DNA of 64,000 nucleotides from Cololabis saira (GCF_033807715.1 NC_084601.1:2990501-3054500), one strand, 5' to 3'; shown: positions 54,001 to 64,000, counted from the stretch's first letter. A program made the numbers and translations. Notes: generated from the sequence alone by a model not told the origin.

Positions 54001-57000
54001 AAAGTTTATTTACTGTTGTGCAGAAAGTGACTGACACCGAGGAAATTCGGACTGGCGCAGCTGAATTAGCGGAGCTCTTTAATGCAGAAACAGAGGTTTT
54101 GCTCCCGCTCTATTTTTTAAATAAGCGCTTGTGTGCTTGTGTGTGCGTTCTGCATGTGTGTGCGTTCTGCAGCGGGTGTGTGTGTTTTCCGGCCGGCGTG
54201 TTTTGCGGCACGCGTGTGTGCAGCTCTGCTCTGTAGACTGCGCCTTTTGGGTCGGTGCGCCATATGTATGTTTTAAATCTAAAAATGACACACAAAAATG
54301 AGGGTGCGCCTTTCCACACGGTGCGCCGAATGGTCGCGAAAATACGGTACATTTTCCAATTTCTTTTCAGAGATATGATTGCATGGTTATTACAGGTTTG
54401 ACCGAGGTAAATTTAAGACTTTTTAATACCATTTTCAAACTAAATTTAAAAAAGACAAGTCACTAAGAAATCCAGCACTGAGGTCGAGGTTGCCAGATCT
54501 GACAGGTTCCAGCCCGACGCGACGTAAAACACGCAGAAATAATGAAAAACCAGCCTGAATCATAAATTCTCTATGTTAAAACCGTCAATTATTAAATGCG
54601 TTATGAATTTCCAGCTTCACAACACCACTGAATAGCCAAAAAAAGTTCAGGCTCCAAACAAAGACTACAATTAAATAGAGTAGATTAAAGCAAATCAAAT
54701 ATCAGTGAGTTTATTGTGTAAGTTTCTACTTTTTAGTTAATAATTTCTCCTAAATATTTCATTAAAACCAGGAAAAGCAGCCCAAATATATATTTTTCAG
54801 TCCAATTGGGCTGAAACTTGCCCAACTTGGCAACACAGATTTAGAACATCTGCAGGAGATTCTCCTCAAAACAATGAAATAAACTTTTTAATAATGACTG
54901 GATACATTCCCTCTAAAATTAAGACCATTCAAATTAGATTTAAGACAAATTAAGACATTTAAAGGCCTTATTTTAGCAAAAATGGAATTTAAGACTTTTT
55001 AAGGACCCGCAGCCGCCCTATACAATACAAGGGAGGTCAAACTATTATAGCTTAGTTTAAACCTCCTGACACTAAATGACTGCTTTGATGTGTTGCAGTC
55101 AGGTTTCCAGCCACATCACAGCACAGAGACAGCTCTAGCAAAGCTCCTTACTGAGATCTGCTCCAATACAGACACTGGCAACATTTCAGTCTTGGTCTTA
55201 CTGGATATCAGTGCTGCGTTCAACACCATCAACCCTAACATCTTGATAGACGGGGTTAAGAGCTGGGTGGGACTTTCTGGCACCGCACTTGCCTGGGTGG
55301 AGTCCTTTTTAAAAGACAGGGACTAGTTTGTGTCTTCAGGTAACTACAAATCTGAGCTAAAAATCCGAGTACTGACAGGAATTAGCAGGAGAGACCACGT
55401 CTCTCCAGTGTTAGCGTCGCTCCATTGGTTACCCGTAAAATTCAGAATCCTATTTAAAATTTTATTACTTGCATATAAAGCCCAAAACAGCTTAGCTCCG
55501 CATTATTTGCAAGACCTGATAGTGCCTTATGTTCCTGTCAGAGCTCTCCGTTCTCAGAGTGCAGGTTTACTCGTAGTTCCTAGAGTATCTAAATGTAGAT
55601 TTGGAGGGCGGGCGTTCTGCTATCAGGCACCATTACTTTGGAACCAACTTCCAATCTGGGTTAAGGAGGCTGACACCACCTCCACCTTTAAAACTAAACT
55701 TAAAACATTTCTGTTTAGTAAAGCCTATAGTTAGTGTTTAGTAAACCTCTAGCTGGTGTTGGTAAATCTCTAGGTAGTGTAAACTTTAGTGTGTCAGAGT
55801 CGCTCCTGTAGTTTCTTGTGCTGGCCCCCCCTTCTCCTCCCTTTTTCTCTTTTTTGCAGCATCCTTTGCCAGACACCGGAACCTGCAGTGTGGGAGTGAG
55901 GGGGGCAGGGTAACGGCCCCTTTTGGGCGGGGGAGAAGGTTCGTCCCTCAAGACTCCTCTCCCTGGCCCTGCCCCTTCTCAAACTTTCCCCGACCCTGCA
56001 CCCCAACCTGAGACTTGATGATTGGGCCGGAGCTTCGGGAGCTGCGTGCTGGCCTGCGGTCCCCACCCCTGGTCATCCCGTTGCTGCTTCCACCTGCCTG
56101 CTGTGCTGTTGCCGTCCCTGACCCACCAGTCTGGCCCTCGGCAGGAGGGTCCCCCCTTATGAGCCTGGTCCTGCTCAAGGTTTCTTCCCTCCTAAAGGGG
56201 AGTTTTTCCTTGCCACTGTTTGGCTTAAGGCTTTTCTCCCACTAGGGGAGTTTTTACCTGCCATTGTTTATGTAATAACTGCTCGGGGGTCATGTTCTGG
56301 GTATGGGTCTCTGGAAAGCGTCTAGAGACAACTCTGTTGTATTAGACGCTATATAAATAAAATTGAATTGAATTAAAAAAAATAACATTGGAGTTCCCCA
56401 AGGTTTAGTTCTGAGGCCTCTGTTGTTTAAAGGGGACCTATTATGACATCTAATCCCTATTTTAAACGGGCCTTGAATGTCTTAAAAACAAGCTTTTGAT
56501 TGTTCCGGCCAGAGTTAGTTGTGGGCGTGGTTTCGCGCATCGCTCCTGTCGTTACGTAACCAGAGGGAGCAGAATATGAACGACTCATAGAAGCCACATC
56601 ACACTGGACGGCTCATCCTGTACAGACACTGCAGAATTTGGTTGCTTTCCTCCTTCTCTGAGTTGGCAGGCTGAGGGGAGACCCAGAATTTTCTTCAGTT
56701 ATATGAAGACAAAACGGAAATGATAGTGTTTAGAGCCAAAGAAGAGAGATTAAAGGTCAGCACTCGGCTTCAAGTAGTGAAGCCAGAAATCTGGGAGTGG
56801 TTCTGGACTCAGACCTTAATGTTAACAATCCATCAAACAACTGCAGTTAGTTCACAACGCTGCTGCCCAAGTTTTCAATAAAGTCCTGTTCACATGATGG
56901 CGCTGAGATGGTAAAAGGCAAAGGTTTTGTTGCATTCTGGCCTCTCGTTTAAACAACAGAGTTTTGGGTGGATAAAACTGCAGAGATTTGACGACGGCCT

Positions 57001-60000
57001 CCAGACGGAACAAAAATCGAGTCAGTGGAAACTGGAACTGGAATCTTTTGCAAACCAGAACGTCCTTCAGGTGATCTTGCACTTGTGCAACAATGGCAGA
57101 CCTCTGTAACATTTGTGCTGCTGCATCTTTTTAATGTATCTGGTCTGATTGATTGAAGTAATACATGTTTCTGGTAGAACGTTTATTCTGTCAGCGAAGA
57201 CGCACAGGTTACATCTTTGATCTCCTGGTCCTTCATGAACCAACCAGAACCCTCAGGTCGTCAGGGTCACGCTGACTTTTTGTAGTTAGACCCAAACACG
57301 GTGAGGCAGCACTTGGCTTTTATATTCCTCACCTGTTGAACTAACTCCCAGAATGCATCAGGGCTGCTGAAACTCTCATTTGCTTTATGTCAAGGTTGAA
57401 AACCTTTTTATTTACTGCTGCATTTCAGTAATCTCCCACAATGCACTGGAACTTTTATCTCTTGCATCTCATTTAGTTTATTCTTTTTAACTTATGTCTA
57501 TCATTAATTCTACTTTTATAAAAATGGTTTTATTGTAAAGCACTTTGAATTTTCTTGTAAATTAAATATGCTATACAAATAAACTTGTCTTGCCTTAAAA
57601 TTGTGCAAAATGTGGCTCAATGTGCTGAAATCCTCTCTGATGATGCACAGAAAAAAAAAACTAGATCGTTTCTTTAAATTTGATATGTGACATTCACTAC
57701 CAAAACATAAAAGAATCAAAAACAAAGAAAAACACAATTTTTACCAGTTTTTTACGTGCTTTCTTCTTGTTGTCGTCCTCTTTCTTTTTCTTGCTTTCCG
57801 GTATCAGGTCATCCAGCCAGCTCAGCTCTCTCTTTGTGAAGAAAAAGTCCAGAAGCTTTCTGATAAAAACAAGAGCCAGAACCTGCAGACACAAGTCAGG
57901 AATATACAGTACATTAAATCACCTTGATTATTTTTATCTGTTTTGTAACTAAAGCAAAATTAAACACAAAAAAAAAAAAGATATTCTGTGGTGTATCCTT
58001 AGTGGAAGAAGAGGGACTGATAAAGTGAGCAGAACTTATTACCATCATGGGAAACACGACGGCGGCTGCAGAGGCCTTGATGACCCAGAGCAGGACCAGA
58101 CACGTGAGCTGCACCAGCGTGAACATGTGGACCTTCCAGAGCGGCACGTACCGCAGGTAGATCAGGTCAGGCTGGTGCTTCGCAGGCATGCCGAACAGTT
58201 TGATTCTGTCAAAGAACTGTGGAAAAAAAGTGATAAAGATGGGAAAAAGATACATGATATTATTCAAAAGCAATCTAATAAAAGCTTTAAAACGACACCA
58301 CCGAACTTTGGCGGTTTTTAGAGCGTCCTACAGCTCAGTGGTGGAACCACACTGTCAAACGCATGCAATGAATTGAGCCAACCAGCTGATGCAGCAGCCG
58401 ACTGACAAAGTAAAGCAATATTTTTATAACCTCCACACAAAAGCTAACAGGCCATCAACTGAAATATTGCAAGCCTTTTATTATTTTAATATAATAAAAT
58501 ATTCTATTTTTTTGAGATAGGATATTTGAGTTTTCTTAAACTGTAAACCATAATCAGCAATATTAAAATAATAAAAGGCTTGCAATATTTCAGTGGATTT
58601 GTAATGAATCCAGAATGTATGACATTTTTGTTTTTGTAATTTTCTGAGACAGTCCTGTATACCAGTGGTTCTCAAATGGGGGTACGTGAAGGCACTCCAG
58701 GGGGTACGTGAGATTGTAAAATATACATATGTTTAAAAAGTAGCATGTAAAAATCCTTTAAAAATAAATATTTAATAAATAATTGAGGAAAATATAAGTC
58801 TAAATTCATAAAATGAATGTTATCTTCAGGAGTAGGCTATTCAACTTATTATCCTAAAACCGCAGAGTCTCCCCCACACCAGGATGGTTCCACCTAACCT
58901 GTCAATCACCTGGCTTCACCTGTCAATCACTTGGACCAACGATGGAGTCGTGGTGTAAGCATAGCAGCAATATTTTTATGTTTAATAAATCAGTTACTGA
59001 TGCAGTGCTCTGTTTTAGGTTGTTTTTTATTTTACAACCAAAAGTGCTTTGAGCTGGTTAGGGGGTACTTGGCTGAAAAAATATTTCACAGGGGGAACAT
59101 CACTGAAAAAAGGTTGAGGACCACTGCTGTATACTAAGGTTTTCATGTTCCGTGGTGTGTCTCTAAAGGGTCCTGAAAAAGTTTGGAACTGCAGGAACTC
59201 AAAGGTAAAAAAGGGACAACATTTTCCAAATGTGACAGATTCCAAGACTTACTTGAATGCCTTTGAGGGAAGAGACGCCCATGTAGAGAAAGACTCCATA
59301 CAGAACAGGCATAGGAATAAACTGTAAAAACCAGGAGTACACAGCAAATTCATAAATGACTGAAAATACAGAAAACTGGTCCTAAATTGGTATTTGTTGA
59401 ACCACATTAAATTAACACCCTAAAACATCAGCAATATTATTGACAACAGAATGACAGCATTCTTTATTTGTACACTACAGAACCAATGCTAATCCATTCA
59501 CACGTAACATATTATTCCCCGTCCACTCACTTTACCTTTAGCACCGACGTCATGAAAACAGAACATCCCATGAGGACAAAGATCATGAATCCGGTGACGC
59601 GCTGCTCCCGGATGCCCAGGAACTTGGGCTGCTCTCCCGGTGCGGAGCAGCCGGACTCCACCTTCAGGCTGTTCACGTGGGAGATGGACAGGACTGTTGC
59701 AGCCACGAACCACGGCAGGCCCATGATGGAGCACACGCCCAGCATCACGGCCACTATCGTCAGGTCCAGGTGGTAGCCACAGCCTTTCTGTAGGAGCACA
59801 GGACAAACAGATAAAGCTCAGTGTGGTTAAAAGGGATTCAGATTCGACCCTGAGGAGCTGCTTTAATTAAAAACTTACTGCAGGTTAAACCTCTTTTAAA
59901 AAGCCACCACCAGGGAATAAAAGTACCTGATAGAAATATTATCTTTTAACCTTTGTGCTGTCTTCAGGTCAAGGAAGGGAAGAATGGAGGAAATAAAGAA

Positions 60001-62864
60001 AGAAAAGAAGGAAGGAAGGAAGGAAGGAAGGAAGGAAGGAAGGAAGGAAGGAAGGAAGGAAGAAAAGAAAGAAGGAAAGGAGAAAAGAAGGAAGGAAGAA
60101 AAGGAGAAAAGGAAGGAAGGAAAGGAGAAAAGGAAGGAAGGAACGTACAAGGGGAGAAAAGAAGGAAGGGAGAAAAGGAAGGAAGGACAGGAGAAAACAA
60201 GGAAAGAACGTACAAGGGGAGAAAAGAAGGAAGGAAGGGAGAAAAGAAGGAAGGGAGAAAAGGAAGGAAGGACAGGAGAAAACAAGGAAAGAACGTACAA
60301 GGGGAGAAAAGAAGGAAGGGAGGGAGAAAAGAAAGAAGGAAGGGAGAAAAGAAGGAAGGAACGTACAAGGGGAGAAAAGAAGGAAGGGAGGGAGAAAAGA
60401 AAGAAGGAAGGGAGAAAAGAAGGAAGGAACGTACAAGGAACTTTCAGAATATTCACTCAGTGAATGTACATAATCACTCGCTTGCTCGTTGTTGTGAAGT
60501 CTTTTTCAAATCTCGCCAGAATAAAGGCTGATTAATGGTTCCACGTTACACCAACACAGAGCCTACGGCGTAGGGTACGCAGCGCGTTGCCGCGCAACCT
60601 ACGGAACTTGGGCTTGGGAATTACGTCATGACGCAATTCCCGTCATTTCAAAACAACAAATTCAAAACAAATGCTGGTTCGCGCAACTTTTCTCTCACCT
60701 TCTTGTAAATCTTCTATCCCGGTACTTTCTACCGTCTACAAATGCAGAAATGTTCATATCCTTCATTACATTTATGAAGTGATTAGTCTCCTCCTGGGGC
60801 CTGTACTACGAAGCAAGTTCAACATATTCAGGATATCTTTTCCTTATCCAGATTCACTAACCCGGACAATTGCAATCACGCTAAGCGGTCACACGACGGC
60901 GGTTATCAACTCGGTATATCAACCCAGGTTTCTCCAATCTGGATATGAGCGCGTGCACATAAAAGGGGCGGTGTTTTCAGCGCATGACCAATCGCAAGCA
61001 TGGAGAAGTCCGCTGTCAGAGCCGCTTATTTCAGTAGCGAAGAGCAAACAATAATTTTACGGAAATATGATGAGTATAGGCATAGAATACAGGCAAAAAG
61101 CAACACAGTTGCAGCTGCAAAATGCAGGAAAGACAGCTGGCAAAAGATCGCTGACTGTATAAATGCGTAAATTCATAGGGATATAAACATATATTTGAAT
61201 ATTCTGGGAATCTTAATCTTAAACTGTAAACCATGATCAGCAATATTAAAATAATAAAAGGCTTGCAATATTTCAGTTGATTTGTAATGAATCCAGAATG
61301 TATGACATTTTTTGTTTTTGTGTTTGCATTACAGAAAATCACAATATTCTAATTTTCTGAGACAGTCTGTATATATTGGTTCTATAACTATTGTTGTTGA
61401 CCGATAACTTGTGCTGATGCTGTACCAAAGAATTGGGTTTATTTATTTATTTTATTTAATTTTTTATTTTTTCAGGAGGGGGGTATTTAGTATTTTAAAG
61501 TGACTTGAATGTTCGAGGGACGAAATTGAAAATCCCTTTTTTCCTATCCCCTTACAAATGCATCTTCTTTTTGATTTCTTCTTGATTTATTTATTTAATT
61601 GGTATTAGTTTTGGATTGACTGTACATCGGATTTTGGGTGATGATTTGTTTTATTTATTCATTGATTGATTTATTTTTTATTTTCTCCTCCACCTCTTTT
61701 TTCTTTTTTTCCTTTTTTTTTGGATCGTTCATACAGGTACTCATCAGGGAAAGCAAAGGGGTTTTGGTGGTCCCTGAATATGCGTTCTCTTCGGAGGGAT
61801 CCTCTCACGATCCGCGCACCAAGCTCCACTGGATTCTCTTCGAAAGGGCATGCCATTTTCCAAGAGAGCTGATTGGTCAGTGGGCGGTGCTTTTACACCC
61901 GGCGATCTGTATCTGGAACATAACCTGCTCCGGAGCAGGTTAGCTGTTCAGCATAAGTTACCATGGCGATGTATCCCGGTAAGAAGTGAACCACCGTCGT
62001 AGTCCTGAAAACCCAGGGTTAAACCTGAAGTTACCTCGCTAACCCCAAATCCCGCTTCGTAGTACAGGCCCCTGGTCTTGTGTTTCTCCGTGTTTAGAAG
62101 AACTTCCTGGACTCAAAAGACCAGGATTCCTTGTGAACAGAGCATGTGCAGAAAACAAATTCCTGTTCCGTTTGATGGGGATATTCCGTTTGGAGTTTAC
62201 ATGACCCAATATTCAGGTTTTAAAAGGAGTAACCCAGGGCTCATATTGGGGTTTTAAAAACCAGAATATGAGCAAATTCTGATTATTCAAAGGGGTTATT
62301 GGTGTTTACATGGCCGTGCAAATTCGGGTTATTGCCAATATTCGAGTTTTAAAAGGGTTATTGATGCATGGAAACACAGTCAGTGTTCCATATCTCTCGA
62401 CCTTCAACAGACTAGAAAAAAACCTGAAGCTTTGACATGATTATGGTGCCTGATTGTTTCTCAGTGCTACAGGTCTGACCTTGAGTTTGTGTTCTTTGCG
62501 GTTGATGATGACTGCAGTGATCTGCTGGTCCATGAAGATGAGGATGGTACAGAGCAGAGCAGGAAGTGCTGCCACCAACAGTGTCCACCAGGGGTTTCCT
62601 CCCAGCGGGTCCATCAGCCAGCCTCGGTGCTTAGACGTAGGCTGCAGGTCATACATGGAATAACATCAGTTGAATAATCATCTTACAGAGCATGTAAGTA
62701 AGTGCCTTTGCCATTTGAACATTCAAGCACTATGATACCTGCCCACCTACCTCAAACCGGTCAGGGACATTCAGCTTAGGGGAAGGAATCCCCATCAGAT
62801 AGTCCACCAACACCATGACCATTATGGTTATAAACACAGCAAAATCACTGATAGTGGAACGCAC
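51002..62864 (-). CDS. slc4a7: slc4a7 (NBCn1) Na+/HCO3- cotransporter, 3' eight coding exons; 5' part outside
   Basis: Minus-strand exons in gene order: 62864-62751, 62641-62480, 59787-59536, 59321-59253, 58216-58043, 57882-57745, 52844-52747 and 51083-51002, about 362 residues. They cover the later transmembrane helices of the SLC4 transport domain ([70 protein letters not shown]) and the cytosolic tail. The tail block [20 protein letters not shown] and the helix [20 protein letters not shown] fit the electroneutral NBCn1 group; SLC4A8 and SLC4A10 diverge after KKKK, and SLC4A4 differs in the whole tail. The protein ends ETFL, like the PDZ-binding ETSL of mammalian NBCn1. It imports Na+ and HCO3- across the plasma membrane to regulate pH. 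All introns are GT-AG and exon phases agree. The upstream exons, including the N-terminal domain, should lie past 64 kb. Confidence 0.9.
51537..51875. mobile_element. Foldback MITE, family A (slc4a7 last intron)
   Basis: Near full-length; the left end is AAAGGACTG rather than TACAGGACTG, so the first bases are altered. Confidence 0.85.
52747..52844 (-). CDS. slc4a7: slc4a7 penultimate coding exon
   Basis: 98 nt, [20 protein letters not shown] then [12 protein letters not shown]. Acceptor TTCTCCCAG, donor AG|GTGAAT. The frame joins the previous exon (phase 0) and the last exon (phase 2). The LLNVPVK pattern resembles the NBCn1 tail. Confidence 0.82.
52979..54347. mobile_element. TA-site element with CCGTATTTTCGCGACC ends (1.37 kb)
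   Basis: Inverted ends CCGTATTTTCGCGACCATAA, TA on both sides (52977-52978, 54348-54349). Internal sections are duplicated: TTTTGCTCCCGCTCTATTT at about 53239 and 54096, and CGGTACCGG at about 53488 and 53746. It includes a GC-rich minisatellite. No transposase seen. Confidence 0.8.
53845..53940. repeat. GGGACCCGGGACGC minisatellite
   Basis: About a dozen 7-bp-based units (GGGACCC / GGGACGC). Long open frames on both strands here result from the repeat. Confidence 0.92.
55364..56375 (+). mobile_element. L2-like LINE 3' end inserted in the other LINE
   Basis: About 120 codons of RT C-terminus ([20 protein letters not shown] to FLFSKAYS), a 3' UTR with one repeat unit, and ATTGAATTGAATT at 56364-56374. 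The flanking LINE resumes with ATAACATTGGAGTTCCCCAA. Confidence 0.88.
56431..56690. mobile_element. TTAA MITE fragment
   Basis: AGGGGACCTATTATGACATC at the left and GGGGAGACC at the right; internally deleted relative to 14895-15397. Confidence 0.72.
57745..57882 (-). CDS. slc4a7: slc4a7 exon: last membrane segment and Lys-rich tail
   Basis: 46 codons, [20 protein letters not shown] … [18 protein letters not shown]. Donor CTG|GTAAAA, acceptor CTGCAG. Confidence 0.95.
58043..58216 (-). CDS. slc4a7: slc4a7 exon: loop and transmembrane helix
   Basis: 58 codons, [20 protein letters not shown] … [18 protein letters not shown]. Donor ATG|GTAATA, acceptor CCACAG. Confidence 0.96.
58454..58657. mobile_element. 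Family-A MITE, internally deleted
   Basis: ATCAACTGAAATATTGCAAG to CTGAGACAGTCCTG; the left terminus is lost. Confidence 0.82.
58663..59126. mobile_element. hAT MITE (464 bp), CAGTGGTTCTCAAATGGGGG type
   Basis: Exact 8-bp duplication CTGTATAC (58655-58662, 59127-59134). The left copy overlaps the end of the family-A MITE, so this insertion is later. Confidence 0.9.
59253..59321 (-). CDS. slc4a7: slc4a7 exon: short transmembrane exon
   Basis: 23 codons, [20 protein letters not shown] then GIQ. Donor GTAAGT. Confidence 0.95.
59536..59787 (-). CDS. slc4a7: slc4a7 exon: two transmembrane helices
   Basis: 84 codons including [20 protein letters not shown] and the conserved [16 protein letters not shown] loop. 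Acceptor CTACAG, donor AAG|GTAAAG. Confidence 0.96.
59964..60437. repeat. (GGAA)n purine array with a higher-order unit
   Basis: Pure AAGG at 60007-60062, then GGGAGAAAAGAAGGAAGG units punctuated five times or more by GAACGTACAAGG (60140-60440). Long open frames on both strands are artefacts. Confidence 0.95.
60527..60600. repeat. Half of the GC-rich foldback repeat
   Basis: GGCTGATTAATGGTTCCACG then GAGCCTACGGCGTAGGGTAC; only one arm is retained. Confidence 0.65.
61000..61170 (+). pseudogene. Myb/SANT-like DNA-binding ORF, truncated
   Basis: 56 codons from [23 protein letters not shown] then [25 protein letters not shown] and a stop. The pattern of Phe/Trp-spaced helices and the AKSNT … AAA … WQKIAD sequence match the N-terminal Myb/SANT-like domain of the accessory proteins of Harbinger transposons and their domesticated relatives. 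The domain is cut off before its third helix region, and a MITE lies 20 bp downstream. Confidence 0.75.
61190..61371. mobile_element. Family-A MITE, right half
   Basis: TTGAATATTCTGGGAATCTT to CTGAGACAGTCTGTA; the left half is missing. Confidence 0.83.
62075..62390. repeat. Fish repeat with GTTTACATGGCC phrases
   Basis: Repeated short phrases (TTTAAAAGG, GGGTTATT, GTTTACATG). A related terminal phrase (CACATTTCCACATACCCGGG) appears at 44581. Family not identified. Confidence 0.4.
62480..62641 (-). CDS. slc4a7: slc4a7 exon: transmembrane helix and [15 protein letters not shown] motif
   Basis: 54 codons, [20 protein letters not shown] … [20 protein letters not shown]. The [16 protein letters not shown] block is highly conserved in SLC4. 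Acceptor CTGCAG, donor AAG|GTCAGA. Confidence 0.96.
62751..62864 (-). CDS. slc4a7: slc4a7 most upstream exon in the window
   Basis: 38 codons, [20 protein letters not shown] … [14 protein letters not shown]. Acceptor TTGTAG, donor GAG|GTAGGT. No further SLC4 exon is seen to 64000. Confidence 0.95.
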
Positions 62865-63166
62865 CTACAACACACACAAGCACATATTAGAGCTGACGAA
62901 ATCATTTGTAAAACAATTTTCTCACATTTCTGACCCCTCTATTCTTTCTTGACCGTCACTCTCCTACTCTTTTAGTTCTGGTGGCTGCAGAAACAGACGC
63001 TCATCTTCTGATTGGCTGGTTTTGACGTCACGTTTCAAGTTACCTTGTCACATGACACGGACCAGCCCAACAAGCCCAACAGGCCACCACATACGGGGTT
63101 TCCACACAGTCACTTCAGCTACAGTATGCAAGACAGCGGAATCCAAGTTTTATTTGTTCATTAGTA

Positions 63167-63245
63167 TCGATACTACAGGATCGATACTACAGGATCGATA
63201 CTACAGGATCGATACTACAGGATCGATACTACAGGATCGATACTC
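63167..63245. repeat. 14-bp minisatellite, TCGATACTACAGGA
   Basis: Five to six near-perfect units; each contains ATCGAT at the junction. Confidence 0.92.
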
Positions 63246-63259
63246 CCACCCCTTCTTGC

Positions 63260-64000
63260 CATTAGGGGTGGGACAATACGAGTAACTCAAGATTCAATAC
63301 TGTGGCGATATGTGGCCCACGATAACGATATAACGATATTCAATATATTGTAAGAAATTTCATCAACGATATATGTGACTGAAAAAGAAAAAATACCCAT
63401 AAAAAGGAAAACGTCTTTATGAAGTTTTGGCATTGAATAAATGCATAACTACAATGAACAAAGAAAGTTCATTTGTTTAGAGCCTCACTGCCTCCTAGTT
63501 TTGTAAATGTAAACACTGAACAGCTGGACTAATTAAAGTGCATGAACATTAATAAGATGTTTTATATAAACCAGGACAGTGCACTGCTTTGTTTCTAATA
63601 CTGAACAGTAGGAATGGGTGATATTTTACCGTTCACGATAAACCGTCAAAAAAATTCCCCACGGTAAGAATTTGTCATCTCGCGGTAAAAACCATAAATT
63701 CCCGTTGGTGACGTTTTTGTGTAAAACTGATTTATGGTTCTGTGTTAAATCCATGCAGAGCCTAAGGCGTTGTGATTTTATAAGCTAAGAAAACTTGAAG
63801 GACAATGTTACTTTTGCTGTTTGCACTGTTATCCCACTGTTTAAGCCATACAGTTAGAATAAATGTTGAATCTGTTCTTACATTTCAAACTTGTTTCATT
63901 TGAGTCATTACAGTTTTGCAGTACATATGTACTAATTTATTTGGTTTTTATTAATTCAATTTAATTGGTGTAGTTTAGTAGCATTTAGTATCTTTTAGAG
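63260..64000. repeat. Fragments of hAT-like ends; no gene seen
   Basis: GGGGTGGGACAATACGAG at 63264 with TATAACGATATTC, then GGAATGGGTGATATTTTACC at 63611, and a half copy of the GC-rich foldback at about 63720. These look like partial ends of hAT-type elements; the matching right ends are not in the window. Confidence 0.45.

Larger units (their letters stand above)
55033..57597 (+). mobile_element. Decayed LINE (second family) with nested L2 and TTAA MITE fragment
   Basis: RT block [20 protein letters not shown] at about 55195, then the L2 copy, then [11 protein letters not shown] sequence (56384) and C-terminal traces to the tail CTATACAAATAAACTTGTC at about 57570. Antisense in the large slc4a7 intron. 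Confidence 0.82.
60797..62071 (+). mobile_element. Harbinger-like element with GGGCCTGTACTACGAAGC ends
   Basis: Inverted ends GGGCCTGTACTACGAAGC / GCTTCGTAGTACAGGCCC, flanked by CTG (60794-60796, 62072-62074), a 3-bp duplication. It encodes a short Myb/SANT-like domain, the accessory protein type of Harbinger elements. A family-A MITE is inserted. The catalytic transposase is missing. Confidence 0.75.

Noticed and set aside
53292..54236. GC-rich frames up to 196 codons on both strands
   Set aside because: Due to the GGGACCC minisatellite and its surroundings in a TA element.
59896..60531. 192-codon Lys/Glu/Gly and 186-codon Phe/Ser/Pro frames
   Set aside because: Opposite readings of the (GGAA)n array.
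51002..62864. Assignment of the minus-strand gene to slc4a4, slc4a8 or slc4a10
   Set aside because: The tail after KRELSWLDD and the ETFL end fit slc4a7 best; slc4a4 differs in the same block and the slc4a8/slc4a10 tails diverge after the Lys run. Not fully certain without alignment.

Overview
This window is eukaryotic DNA, almost certainly from a teleost fish. It has two spliced vertebrate genes with long introns, long (GT)n and (GATA)n tracts, and a dense mix of fish-type mobile elements: an L2-like LINE ending in ATTGA repeats, a Ty1/copia element, Tc1/mariner, hAT, piggyBac-like and Harbinger-like copies, and many foldback MITEs. There is no bacterial operon structure and no CRISPR array.

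Layout. 1-1065: GC-rich low-complexity DNA and a LINE-like tail. 1066-8940: a Ty1/copia element on the minus strand with 222-bp LTRs and an AAGTG target duplication, split by a 3.4-kb L2-like LINE (4167-7565) that still has a long open frame. 9291-11215: a second L2 copy carrying a 225-bp hAT MITE. 11.5-28.2 kb: mostly nested repeats in intergenic DNA, including a second LINE family, a 1.74-kb tandem element, several foldback elements and a 1.3-kb Tc1-type element with one transposase exon. 28.2-46.1 kb: herpud2 (plus strand). Its eight coding exons give about 380 residues with an N-terminal ubiquitin-like domain and a hydrophobic membrane segment. Its introns hold hAT, piggyBac-like, Tc1-like and foldback elements. 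46.1-49.0 kb: the interval between two convergent genes. It contains an isolated SLC4-type exon on the plus strand (48124-48270) between two MITEs. 49.0-64.0 kb: the 3' part of a sodium bicarbonate cotransporter gene, best matched to slc4a7 (NBCn1), on the minus strand. Eight coding exons are seen, giving the last ~362 residues and ending in a PDZ-ligand-like ETFL; the 5' part lies beyond the window.

The two genes look functionally unrelated: Herpud2 is an ER-membrane ubiquitin-like protein linked to ER protein quality control, and NBCn1 is a plasma-membrane Na+/HCO3- cotransporter. They are arranged tail to tail. Most remaining sequence is explained by transposon nesting, and several insertions can be dated relative to one another because an empty site or an interrupted reading frame is visible in the same window. 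I found no clear new biochemical system. The most unusual observation is the misplaced SLC4 exon with good splice sites, in the wrong orientation beyond the 3' end of the slc4a7 gene.
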